Positions 4,855-11,749 of a stretch of DNA of 11,749 bases are shown in pieces; within the stretch, counting starts at the first letter, position 1, and each line of letters begins with the position of its first letter. Source of the DNA: CAYMDD01 sp964409675 (GTDB taxonomy: Bacteria; Pseudomonadota; Alphaproteobacteria; Rickettsiales; SXRF01); contig CAYPEF010000077.1 in assembly GCA_964409675.1 (NCBI GenBank), positions 1 to 11,749 of the forward strand. Direction: 5' to 3'. The notes beneath the pieces are model-generated. The model made no database searches, was not told the origin of the DNA, and was given only the letters and a program-made list of their open reading frames with translations. Made by a program: the position numbers and the translations under genes.

Positions 4855-6456
4855 ATAATTCGGTCCGCCGCCGCCTTCTGGGGGCGCCCACTGAATATTC
4901 TGGCAGGGGTCCTTGATGTCGCAGGTTTTGCAATGCACGCAGTTCTGCGCATTGATCTGAAGCGCGGGCCTGCCGTCTTTCTCGATGATTTCATATACGC
5001 CAGCCGGGCAGTAGCGCTGCTCGGGCGCGGCGTATTCCGGCAGGTTGTATGCGGTGGGTATGGTTTTGTCCCGTAGGCGCAGATGCACCGGCTGGTCTTC
5101 CTCGTGGGCGGTGTTGGAGAGATAGACGGAGCTCATGCGGTCGAAGCTCAGCGTTCCGTCCGGCGCTGGGTATGTCAGCGGTTTTGCATGGGCAGCTTTG
5201 GTGAGCGTGGCATGGTCCGGCGTATGGTGGCGCAGTGTCCACGGGGCGCGGTTTTGCAGCAGGTATGTATCGAGTGCGCTATATGCCAGACCGGCCCACA
5301 AACCATGCCGGAAGGCGGGGCGGATATTGCGTGCGCTATGCAGCTCCTGCCATGCCCATGATTGGCGGAAAAGGGTGGGATATTCCTCCAGTAGCGGCGT
5401 GCCTTGCGGCAGCGCCGCTGTCACGGCTTCCGCCGCCAGCATGCCGGATTTCATGGCAAGGTGAGAGCCCTTGATTTTCGGCACATTTAAAAACCCCGCC
5501 GCGCAGCCGATCAGCGCGCCTCCGGGAAATGCCAGCCCCGGCAGGCTTTGCAGTCCGCCTTCATTAATCGCCCGTGAGCCATAGGCAATGCGCCTGCCGC
5601 CTTCCAGCACCTTGCTGAATAACGGATGGTGCTTCATGCGCTGGAATTCACGGAAAGGATCAAGATAAGGATTTTTATAATCCAGCCCGGTAATCAGCCC
5701 AATATACACCTGATTGGCATCCGCATGATAAAGGAACGAGCCGCCGTACGTGCGCCCGCCCAGCGGCCAGCCGACGCTGTGGACGATTTCGCCGCGCCGG
5801 TGGCGGGTGGCATCCACTTCCCATATTTCCTTAATGCCGATGGCATAGGTTTGCGGGTCGCACTTCCCGCGAAGCTGGAACGCCTCCATCAATTGCTGCG
5901 AAAGCGAGCCGCGGCAGCCTTCGGCAAAGAGCGTATAGGCGGCGCGGATGGCTACACCGGACTGGAAACCGGGTTTTTCCTCGCCGTTGCGTCCGCGTCC
6001 GAAATCGCCGGTGATGACACCTTTGACATGCCCTTCCTCGATGATGGCCTCCACCGCTGGGAATCCCGGGAAAATCTGCACGCCCAGCGCCTCCGCCTGT
6101 TCGCCCAGCCAGCGGCAGACCTGCCCGAGGCTGACGATATAATTCCCATCATTATGCATCTGCCGAGGGGTGGGGAGGCGGAAAGCGCTCTTTTCACTAA
6201 GCAGGTAGAATTTATCCGCCGTGGCGGCGATATGAATGGGAGCTTTGCGCTCGCGCCAGTCCGGCAGCAGCTCATCCAATGCCCGCGTTTCAATGGCGGC
6301 GCCGGAAATGATGTGCGCCCCCACCTCCGCGCCTTTTTCCAGCACGCAGACCGAGCATTCCGGCAGCAACTGGCGCAGGCGAATAGCCGCCGCCAGCCCG
6401 GCGGGGCCTGCGCCGACGATGGCTACGTCGAATTCCATGACTTCACGCTGGTGCAT
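4843..6456 (-). CDS. Electron transfer flavoprotein-ubiquinone oxidoreductase
   Basis: ETF-QO passes electrons from reduced ETF (fatty-acid and amino-acid dehydrogenases) to ubiquinone at the inner membrane through FAD and a [4Fe-4S] cluster. The 537-residue length is normal for bacterial forms. The FAD Rossmann loop VAIVGAGPAGLAAAIRL is at 11-27. AEGCRGSLS (178-186) and the GCAAGFLNVPKIKGSHLAMK segment (317-336) are characteristic of the family. The C-terminal ferredoxin part has C483 (CPAGVYE) and C506, C509, C512 (CVHCKTC) as the expected cluster ligands. C518 in DPCQNI is an extra cysteine where Ser or Thr is common. The end, GPNYSGM, looks complete. ATG 6456 has a weak GGAAA upstream; M7 (6438) is an alternative start. 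The gene is divergent from uracil-DNA glycosylase and tail-to-tail with aqpS. It is often called etfD or ETFDH. Confidence 0.97.
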   Translation of the reverse strand: MHQREVMEFDVAIVGAGPAGLAAAIRLRQLLPECSVCVLEKGAEVGAHIISGAAIETRALDELLPDWRERKAPIHIAATADKFYLLSEKSAFRLPTPRQMHNDGNYIVSLGQVCRWLGEQAEALGVQIFPGFPAVEAIIEEGHVKGVITGDFGRGRNGEEKPGFQSGVAIRAAYTLFAEGCRGSLSQQLMEAFQLRGKCDPQTYAIGIKEIWEVDATRHRRGEIVHSVGWPLGGRTYGGSFLYHADANQVYIGLITGLDYKNPYLDPFREFQRMKHHPLFSKVLEGGRRIAYGSRAINEGGLQSLPGLAFPGGALIGCAAGFLNVPKIKGSHLAMKSGMLAAEAVTAALPQGTPLLEEYPTLFRQSWAWQELHSARNIRPAFRHGLWAGLAYSALDTYLLQNRAPWTLRHHTPDHATLTKAAHAKPLTYPAPDGTLSFDRMSSVYLSNTAHEEDQPVHLRLRDKTIPTAYNLPEYAAPEQRYCPAGVYEIIEKDGRPALQINAQNCVHCKTCDIKDPCQNIQWAPPEGGGGPNYSGM

Positions 6457-6467
6457 ATGTTTTCCGC

Positions 6468-6496
6468 TTCGTATAGTGATAGCAGATTGATATAAG
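6468..6496 (+). promoter_or_regulatory. Tentative promoter of the uracil-DNA glycosylase gene
   Basis: TTCGTA (6468-6473) and TATAAG (6491-6496) are 17 bp apart in the 73-bp gap between the divergent starts. The -10 is a good match, the -35 a poor one. I could not find a convincing promoter in the other direction for ETF-QO, nor a Shine-Dalgarno before GTG 6530. Confidence 0.3.
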
Positions 6497-6529
6497 ACAT
6501 TTTATCATTTTACCGATAGAAAAATAACC

Positions 6530-7351
6530 GTGTCACTGATTGAATATCTTAAACTGCAACTGGAAGCGGGCGTGGATGAAACGCTGGGCGACTCGCCTAT
6601 TAACCGTTTCGCACCCCCGCCGCCGGAGCAGCCACTGGCAGAGAATGTGCAGGAACTTATGAAAGCAGCTCAAAAAAAACCCGCAGCGCCCGAGCGCGCC
6701 TCACTGACCTCGCCGCCTCCGGCAGCGGCGATTGCTGAAGCGCGGGCGCTGGCCGATAAAGCCACTACGCGCGAGGAGCTGGAGCAGGCCGTGCGCGACT
6801 TCAACGGCTGCGCACTGAAAAAACTGGCGACGAACACGGTATTCTCCGACGGCAATCCCCGCGCCAATATCATGCTGATCGGTGAAGCCCCGGGCGCGCA
6901 GGAGGATATTCAGGGTATTCCCTTCTGCGGGGCCAGCGGGCAATTGCTGGATAAAATGCTCGCCAGCGCCGACTATGACCGCAACAGCGTCTATATCAGC
7001 AATACCTTATTCTGGCGGCCTCCCGGCAACCGGCAGCCAAGCAAGGAAGAGCTGGCCATCTGCCAGCCGTTCGTGGAAAAGCACATCGCGCTGATTAACC
7101 CGGCGCTGCTGATTTTCTGCGGCGGTACGGCAGTGGGGTCGCTCCTGCGCAAGGACATAGGCATCACCAAGCTGCGCGGCAGGATGCATGAATACAGCAA
7201 TCAATATATGCAAAAGCCTATTCCGGTGGCAGTGCTGTTCCACCCGTCCTACCTGCTGCGCTCACCGGGGCAGAAGCGGTTGGCATGGCACGACCTGCTA
7301 TCCATCCGCCATTACATGGATTCAGCTAAAATCCCGTCCCCACGCCCATAG
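6530..7351 (+). CDS. Family-4-type uracil-DNA glycosylase
   Basis: This enzyme removes uracil from DNA in base excision repair. The 273-residue protein has an N-terminal extension of about 90 residues with a Pro/Ala-rich stretch (28-70). The catalytic core starts at C94. Motifs are GEAPGAQED (118-126), the substrate-binding region FCGASGQLL (132-140), NTLFWRPPGNRQP (158-170) and FHPSYLLRSP (237-246). Family-4 enzymes carry a [4Fe-4S] cluster held by four cysteines: a CxxC before motif A, one just before RPPGNR, and one in the following helix. Here only C94 and C178 match; F91 and W162 stand at the other two positions, so the cluster is probably missing. Translation starts with GTG at 6530. 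The stop lies 26 bp inside the end of the convergent ankyrin gene. Confidence 0.93.
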   Translation: MSLIEYLKLQLEAGVDETLGDSPINRFAPPPPEQPLAENVQELMKAAQKKPAAPERASLTSPPPAAAIAEARALADKATTREELEQAVRDFNGCALKKLATNTVFSDGNPRANIMLIGEAPGAQEDIQGIPFCGASGQLLDKMLASADYDRNSVYISNTLFWRPPGNRQPSKEELAICQPFVEKHIALINPALLIFCGGTAVGSLLRKDIGITKLRGRMHEYSNQYMQKPIPVAVLFHPSYLLRSPGQKRLAWHDLLSIRHYMDSAKIPSPRP

Positions 7352-8591
7352 TGGTGCCCGGCGCCCGCTGGCGGGGTTGCTTGGGGGCATTATGTGCTTT
7401 GGGCGATCTTTTGTTACTGATAGAGCCAGTCTGATCCGCTACGCCAACACTGCCATTTGTTTTATTTTCATTTTTTTGAGCTTTACGAGTATCGCCTTGA
7501 TACAGGCCTACTCCTTCAAAATCCAGCGAATCGGACATATCCTGGCAGCGCTGCTTTGCATCGGATTGCATGCCGCCGCCATAGCTGCTGAGTGTGGCGT
7601 TGGAGCCATAGTGTTTTAGTTGCTGGTAGACATTCTGCTCTGAACTGCTGATCAGTTGTTGCAGGTATTTTTTGCTAAGCGCATATGTGTCCTGCAATTC
7701 CTGCTGACCTGCTTTAATGCGTTTCTCATGCGTGGAAATTGCTTGCTTGATTTGCTCTGCGGATAGATCGCTTTTTACTCCTACGCTGCGCACATAGGCC
7801 CAATATTGATACGCGCATGAATCGTACACAAGCGCACGCAGTGAGTTTCGGAACGCTTCAGACTGATAGGACTGTTTCAATTGTTCCGCTTTGGCTTCCG
7901 CCTCTGCGGCCTGTTCTTCCTGCTGGCGCTTGGCTTCTTCGGCGGTCAGTTTTTGCGCTTCGGCATCGGACAGGGTATGCCCCGTTTCAGCATAGCGTTT
8001 TTTTACTGCCTCAACCAGCTGTTCCTGCTGCTGATTCATCTGTTTCAGCCGCGCTTCGTAATCTTCCTGTACGGCTTTATATTGCTTCTCGATAGCGGAA
8101 TTATATTCGGCATATTTCTGATTCACGTCTTTGGTTTTATTGACCAGGAAGCTGTCGATAAACGAAAGCACATTCTGATAATCATTCTTGTTTGCGATAT
8201 CGCGCGGGTAAACACCCTGGCTGTTCGGTATATACGCATTTGCCCCTCGCTCCATCAGCAGCTTGACCATCTTTAAATTACCGATGGAGGCGGCACGGTA
8301 GAGCGCTGTTTCCCCGGCGCTGTCCTGCATGTCGATGGTTGCGCCTTTATCCAGCATGGTTGTTGCAATCATTAGCCCTTCGTCATCCGTGCGCATAGCT
8401 GCGATGCCAAGCGCCGATATGCCATTTTCATTCACTGCATTGGCGTTTGCGCCGTGATCTATCAGAATGGCGGTATCATTGGCGCTGCCAAACTGGGCTT
8501 TATACACCAGATCGCTGTCCGCCTTCGGATCGGCCGCCAGCGCAGGGGCGCTTAATAAAAGGAATACCATCAGGCTCTTGACGAAATGCAT
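7326..8591 (-). CDS. Exported ankyrin-repeat and coiled-coil protein
   Basis: The 421-residue product begins MHFVKSLMVFLLLSAPALAA, a clear signal peptide with cleavage after ALA or LAA (about 19-20), so it is periplasmic or secreted. Residues about 25-140 hold ankyrin-type repeats, the clearest being SAGETALYRAASIGNLKMVK (91-110) followed by LLMERGANA; GANANAVNENGISALGIAAM marks an earlier unit. Residues about 155-245 are Glu/Gln/Lys/Ala-rich and look like a long coiled coil. Two cysteines (C259, C349) could form a disulfide. The last 60 residues are polar and probably disordered. I do not recognise the full architecture and give no function beyond protein binding. It has a good promoter (TATAAT at 8629-8634) overlapping the htpG start, and is tail-to-tail with the uracil-DNA glycosylase gene, with 26 bp of overlap. 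Confidence 0.88.
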   Translation of the reverse strand: MHFVKSLMVFLLLSAPALAADPKADSDLVYKAQFGSANDTAILIDHGANANAVNENGISALGIAAMRTDDEGLMIATTMLDKGATIDMQDSAGETALYRAASIGNLKMVKLLMERGANAYIPNSQGVYPRDIANKNDYQNVLSFIDSFLVNKTKDVNQKYAEYNSAIEKQYKAVQEDYEARLKQMNQQQEQLVEAVKKRYAETGHTLSDAEAQKLTAEEAKRQQEEQAAEAEAKAEQLKQSYQSEAFRNSLRALVYDSCAYQYWAYVRSVGVKSDLSAEQIKQAISTHEKRIKAGQQELQDTYALSKKYLQQLISSSEQNVYQQLKHYGSNATLSSYGGGMQSDAKQRCQDMSDSLDFEGVGLYQGDTRKAQKNENKTNGSVGVADQTGSISNKRSPKAHNAPKQPRQRAPGTTMGVGTGF

Positions 8592-8618
8592 TGTAAAACC
8601 ATATCAGCGAAGTATTAA
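8591..8618 (+). promoter_or_regulatory. Candidate htpG promoter
   Basis: TTGTAA (8591-8596) and TATTAA (8613-8618), 16 bp apart, each match four of six sigma-70 consensus bases. Transcription would start near 8625, about 24 nt before the htpG ATG. I see no clear heat-shock sigma-32 promoter in this 57-bp gap. Confidence 0.35.
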
Positions 8619-8628
8619 GAACTTCCCA

Positions 8629-8657
8629 ATTATAGCGAAAAACAGGCCATGACGCAA
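8629..8657 (-). promoter_or_regulatory. Promoter of the ankyrin/coiled-coil gene
   Basis: On the minus strand TATAAT (8634-8629) is a perfect -10. Exactly 17 bp upstream lies TTGCGT (8657-8652), which keeps the TTG core of the -35. Transcription would start near 8622, giving a leader of about 31 nt. The -35 lies inside the first codons of htpG. Confidence 0.55.
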
Positions 8658-10532
8658 AAGAACACTGAAACGCTGCAATTTTCCGCTGAAATCAGCAAAG
8701 TATTGCAGTTAATGATTTATTCCCTTTACACCAACCGCGACATTTTCCTGCGCGAACTGGTCTCCAACGCCTCCGACGCCTGCGACAAGCTGCGCTACGA
8801 AGCGCAGACCCGCCCCGAACTGCTCGCGGAGGACAGTGAGCTAAAAATCGCCATCACATTCGACAAAGCGGCAAGAACCCTCACCATCCGCGATAACGGC
8901 ATCGGCATGACCCGGGAGGAGTTGATCCGCAATCTCGGCACCATCGCCAAATCCGGCACGCAGGAGTTCGTCTCCCGCTTTACCGGCGACCGTACAAAAG
9001 ACGTATCATTGATCGGCCAGTTCGGCGTTGGCTTTTACTCCTCCTTCATGGTGGCCAACAAGGTGACGGTGCTTTCAAAGCAGGCAGGAGAGGCGCAGGC
9101 CCATCAATGGGAATCGGACGGCAGTGGTGAGTTTTCGGTAAGTGAAACTGAAGGCGAACATAAGCGCGGCACGCAGATCACCCTGCACCTTAAAGAAGAC
9201 GCGCAGGAATATCTTGATTATTTCCGCCTGCGTCATATCATCCAGACCTATTCGGACCATATTTCCTTCCCCATTGAGATTACCAACGAAGAAGGCCACA
9301 CCGAAGCGGTCAATAAGGCTTCCGCCCTCTGGGTGCGCCCGAAAGCGGAAATCACGCCCGAGCAATATCAAGAGTTCTACCGCCACGTGGCGCATTCGCC
9401 GGACACGCCGTGGCTCACGTTGCACAACAAGATCGAAGGTAAGCTGGAATATACCTACCTTCTTTTCATCCCCGGCATCCGTCCGTTCGACCTGTTCCAC
9501 CCTGACCGCAAGCGGCGGGTGAAGCTGTACGTCAAGCGCGTCTTCATTACCGATGAAGGGTTGGATTTGATCCCGCATTACCTGCGTTTCCTGCGCGGTG
9601 TCATCGATTCGGAAGATCTGCCGCTCAATATCAGCCGCGAAACCCTGCAGGCCAACCCGGTGCTGGCGAAAATCCGCGATTCGGTGGCCAAGCGCGTGCT
9701 GTCGGAACTGAAGAAAAAGGCGGCGGATGACGCGAAATCGTATGATGAATTCTGGAAAAATTTCGGCTCCGTGCTGAAAGAGGGGCTCTGCGAAGCCAAC
9801 ACCCCGCGCGAGCAGATTCTGGAAGTCTGCAGGTTTTACAGTACCGCAGGCGAAGAACTTGCCGGCCTCGACGATTACATCGCCCGCATGAAAGAAGGGC
9901 AGGACGATATCTATTACCTTACCGGCGAACGGCTGGAAAGCTTACGCCTCAACCCTAAGTTGGAAGGCTTCAAAAAACGCGGCGTGGAAGTGCTGCTGCT
10001 ATCCGACCATGTGGATGATTTCTGGCTGAGCGTGGTGCAGGAATTCAAGGGAAAGCATTTCAAATCCATCACCCGCGCCGATATCGATCTTGACCGATTT
10101 GGCACAGCCGAAGAAGAAAAAAAAGAGGATGAGAAACCCGCCGATGAAGGCGCGGTGGCGGCGCTGATCGCACGCATGAAGGAAATACTTGGCGAGAATG
10201 TGCGCGACATCCGTACCACCTCCAAGCTCACCGACAGCCCGGTCTGCCTTGCGGTGGAGGAGGGGGCAATGGATATACGGCTGGAGCGTTTCCTGATCGA
10301 GCAGAAACAGCTGCAAACCGGCACCGCCAAAATCCTGCAAATCAATCCGGAGCACCGCATTATCCGCTCACTCGCGGAAAAAACACTGGAGAATGCGTCG
10401 TCCCCGGAGATCGAAGATGTTACGTGGCTATTATTTGATCAGGCGCGCATTCTGGAAGGCGAAGAAATCACCGACCCCGCCGCCTTCTCCCGCCGCCTAA
10501 GCAGTTTCGTGCAGAAGAGTCTGGCGGCATAA
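8649..10532 (+). CDS. htpG: Molecular chaperone HtpG (Hsp90)
   Basis: HtpG is the bacterial Hsp90, a cytoplasmic homodimeric ATP-driven chaperone. The 627 residues match the E. coli protein (624). The N-terminal GHKL ATPase domain shows FLRELVSNASDACDKLR (33-49, with catalytic E36 and N40), DNGIGM (82-87), GTIAKSGT (97-104, ATP lid start) and QFGVGFYSSF (124-133). The middle domain carries LPLNISRETLQ with R330, the arginine expected to contact the ATP phosphate. A Lys/Glu-rich stretch (about 490-500) links to the C-terminal dimerisation domain. The protein ends SLAA, without the eukaryotic MEEVD. ATG 8649 has only a short AGG two bases upstream. A 112-bp palindromic repeat begins 4 bp after the stop. 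The gene is divergent from the ankyrin gene. Confidence 0.98.
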   Translation: MTQKNTETLQFSAEISKVLQLMIYSLYTNRDIFLRELVSNASDACDKLRYEAQTRPELLAEDSELKIAITFDKAARTLTIRDNGIGMTREELIRNLGTIAKSGTQEFVSRFTGDRTKDVSLIGQFGVGFYSSFMVANKVTVLSKQAGEAQAHQWESDGSGEFSVSETEGEHKRGTQITLHLKEDAQEYLDYFRLRHIIQTYSDHISFPIEITNEEGHTEAVNKASALWVRPKAEITPEQYQEFYRHVAHSPDTPWLTLHNKIEGKLEYTYLLFIPGIRPFDLFHPDRKRRVKLYVKRVFITDEGLDLIPHYLRFLRGVIDSEDLPLNISRETLQANPVLAKIRDSVAKRVLSELKKKAADDAKSYDEFWKNFGSVLKEGLCEANTPREQILEVCRFYSTAGEELAGLDDYIARMKEGQDDIYYLTGERLESLRLNPKLEGFKKRGVEVLLLSDHVDDFWLSVVQEFKGKHFKSITRADIDLDRFGTAEEEKKEDEKPADEGAVAALIARMKEILGENVRDIRTTSKLTDSPVCLAVEEGAMDIRLERFLIEQKQLQTGTAKILQINPEHRIIRSLAEKTLENASSPEIEDVTWLLFDQARILEGEEITDPAAFSRRLSSFVQKSLAA

Positions 10533-10535
10533 AAC

Positions 10536-10647
10536 TCCTGTCGTCCTCGGGCCGCCCGCAGGGCGGAACCGGGGACCCATCTCTACGCTTGCGCCAGCCG
10601 ATAGATGGATCCCCGGTCGATACTGCGCATCGCCGAGGACGACAGGA
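10536..10647. repeat. Composite palindromic repeat element (about 112 bp)
   Basis: The ends are perfect 15-bp inverted repeats: TCCTGTCGTCCTCGG (10536-10550) and CCGAGGACGACAGGA (10633-10647). Inside is a small hairpin CCGCCC-GCAG-type (10552-10557 with 10561-10566) and a larger stem, ACCGGGGACCCATCT (10568-10582) with AGATGGATCCCCGGT (10603-10617), 14 of 15 paired. Such nested GC-rich palindromes between genes are typical of dispersed REP- or MITE-like repeats in proteobacteria. No T-run follows on the plus strand, so it is not a standard terminator, though it may stabilise or end the htpG mRNA. I found no second copy in this window. Confidence 0.75.
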
Positions 10648-10712
10648 AAAGCATAATGTTTATTAACATATCCCGCCTTGAACCTTCACCGGGTTCTGGT
10701 AATCTCACGCTT

Positions 10713-11749
10713 ATGTCCGCCTCGATCCCGCTCTACACACGTTATGCGCGCCGCTTGCTGAACCGCAAGCTGGCTGCGCCGCGCAAGGCGGTTGCGTATC
10801 TGGCGTCGCTGAAAGATTTAAAATCGGAAGTGGAGCTGCTGACCTCTTATTCAAACGATACCATTTATCGCCTGCGCTACGACACAATGAAATACGATTA
10901 CGTCAGCCCCTCCATCATCCGCCTGCTCGGCTACGCGCCGGAGGAGATGCAGCGCATCAATATCCGCTCGCTGATCCAGGAGACGCGCATTGTGAATGAC
11001 GCGCTGAAGCCGGTGGAATCCTTCGGCCAGCTGGAAGAAACCCGCAGGCGCGGCGAGGTGAATAAATGGCAGGCCGATTACCTGATCCGCACCAAGGATG
11101 GCCGCCAGATCTGGATTTCCGACGTATCCTATCCGTGGTATGACGAAAAAGGATCCATCATCGGCTCGGTAGGCAGTTTACGCGATATCACCGACCGCGT
11201 GGAGGCGGAAACCCGCGCCCGCGAGGAAATCCAGCGCATGGCCAGCACCGATCTGCTCACCGGCATGGCTAATCGTCACCGCTTCTTCACCCGGCTGGAA
11301 GACGAACTCAAGCGCATCAAGCGCAGCCGCGACGACCTGGCGGTGCTGCTAATCGACATTGATCATTTCAAGAAAATCAACGCCGATTTCGGCCAGGAAA
11401 TCGGCGATACGGTGATTCAGGGCGTATGCCGCATCGTTCAGTCCTGCCTGCGCGAAACCGATCTGGGCGCGCGCATCGGCGGCGAGGAATTCGGCGTCAT
11501 CCTGCCGGAAACCCCGGCGGCGGGCGCGTTCTGGGTGGCCGAGCGCATCCGCTCCTCCATCGCCAAGCACAGTTTTCCGTCCGATTCTCCCTTGCGCCCC
11601 ATCGGCTGCACCGTCTCCATCGGCATCGCCTCCGCCCGTTTCGACGACCATATGGACGCCAACACCCTCTACAAATCCGCCGATACGCGCCTCTATATTG
11701 CAAAAAACACCGGTCGCAACCAGGTGTCGATGGATGAGCTGATGGAATT
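10713..11749 (+). CDS. PAS-GGDEF diguanylate cyclase (3' end outside window)
   Basis: This open frame runs off the right edge with 345 residues visible. Residues 1-44 are a basic helical lead. About 45-165 form a PAS/PAC sensor domain (YVSPSIIRLLGY; RTKDGRQIWISDVSYPWYDE; SLRDITDR). The GGDEF domain starts at TDLLTGMANR (179-188), with metal-binding D215 in LIDIDHFKKIN, active-site GGEEF at 256-260, and the inhibitory I-site R247xxD250 five residues before it. It should make cyclic di-GMP from two GTP, with product feedback. Close to the active site the usual ND.YGH..GD reads NADFGQEIGD. No transmembrane segment is visible, so it looks cytoplasmic. The start is uncertain: ATG 10713 has no Shine-Dalgarno; the in-frame ATG at 10656 has AGGA 8 nt upstream and adds 19 residues. 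I prefer 10713 because the added residues look unlike a domain. An EAL domain could follow outside the window. Confidence 0.9.
   Translation, partial: MSASIPLYTRYARRLLNRKLAAPRKAVAYLASLKDLKSEVELLTSYSNDTIYRLRYDTMKYDYVSPSIIRLLGYAPEEMQRINIRSLIQETRIVNDALKPVESFGQLEETRRRGEVNKWQADYLIRTKDGRQIWISDVSYPWYDEKGSIIGSVGSLRDITDRVEAETRAREEIQRMASTDLLTGMANRHRFFTRLEDELKRIKRSRDDLAVLLIDIDHFKKINADFGQEIGDTVIQGVCRIVQSCLRETDLGARIGGEEFGVILPETPAAGAFWVAERIRSSIAKHSFPSDSPLRPIGCTVSIGIASARFDDHMDANTLYKSADTRLYIAKNTGRNQVSMDELME

Noticed and set aside
4209..4916. 235-residue frame inside aqpS
   Set aside because: It is another reading frame of a clear aquaporin; the product is full of His, Cys, Arg and Tyr with no membrane pattern.
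5626..6495. 289-residue plus-strand open frame
   Set aside because: It is wholly antisense to ETF-QO, whose domains and cluster cysteines are certain; no motif in the antisense product.
7188..7619. 143-residue plus-strand frame with a hydrophobic stretch
   Set aside because: It lies across the end of the glycosylase gene and antisense to the ankyrin gene, with no start signal; the hydrophobic part is antisense of a polar disordered tail.
10536..10647. Classic rho-independent terminator for htpG
   Set aside because: The hairpins are strong but no T-run follows on the plus strand; a dispersed palindromic repeat explains the nested structure better.
1..11749. CRISPR array, tRNA, rRNA, insertion sequence or phage genes
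   Set aside because: I saw no regularly spaced repeats, no RNA-gene signatures and no transposase or phage proteins in any frame.

Overview
The window looks like chromosomal DNA of an alphaproteobacterium. The protein types point that way: electron transfer flavoprotein-ubiquinone oxidoreductase (ETF-QO) divergent from a family-4-type uracil-DNA glycosylase with a long N-terminal extension, a secreted TPR protein coupled to ispE, an arsR-arsC-aqpS arsenic operon of the Sinorhizobium AqpS kind, and a PAS-GGDEF protein. The order cannot be fixed from the sequence alone. Most genes are moderately GC-rich; the arsenic genes look visibly richer in A+T.

Layout from left to right. (1) The 3' end of an unrecognised plus-strand gene (to 122) faces a minus-strand pair, a TPR protein (start 2857) followed 3 nt later by ispE (194-1045). 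(2) A short divergent promoter region (about 2912-2970) separates the TPR gene from a 64-residue plus-strand gene of unknown function with a good Shine-Dalgarno site and a strong intrinsic terminator (3267-3305). (3) A compact plus-strand arsenic operon follows: arsR (3378-3713), arsC (3707-4177) and aqpS (4174-4854). The genes overlap by 7 and 4 nt, and the promoter carries inverted repeats. (4) ETF-QO (4843-6456, minus) overlaps the end of aqpS tail to tail and is divergent from uracil-DNA glycosylase (6530-7351). (5) A secreted ankyrin/coiled-coil protein (7326-8591, minus) overlaps the end of the glycosylase gene and is divergent from htpG (8649-10532). (6) A palindromic repeat of about 112 bp lies behind htpG. 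(7) A PAS-GGDEF diguanylate cyclase begins at 10713 (or 10656) and runs off the right edge.

The clearest functional unit is the arsenic operon. An ArsR repressor with a C-terminal cysteine site senses arsenite, a low-molecular-weight-phosphatase-type ArsC reduces arsenate, and an aquaporin with a widened, histidine-free selectivity filter would let arsenite leave by diffusion. No ArsB or Acr3 pump is visible. The other genes are mostly housekeeping: isoprenoid synthesis, respiratory electron entry, DNA repair and protein folding. The accessory or unexplained parts are the 64-residue protein, the ankyrin/coiled-coil exported protein, the palindromic repeat and the partial c-di-GMP enzyme. I found no clearly new defence or mobile system; the findings below are local oddities with tests attached.
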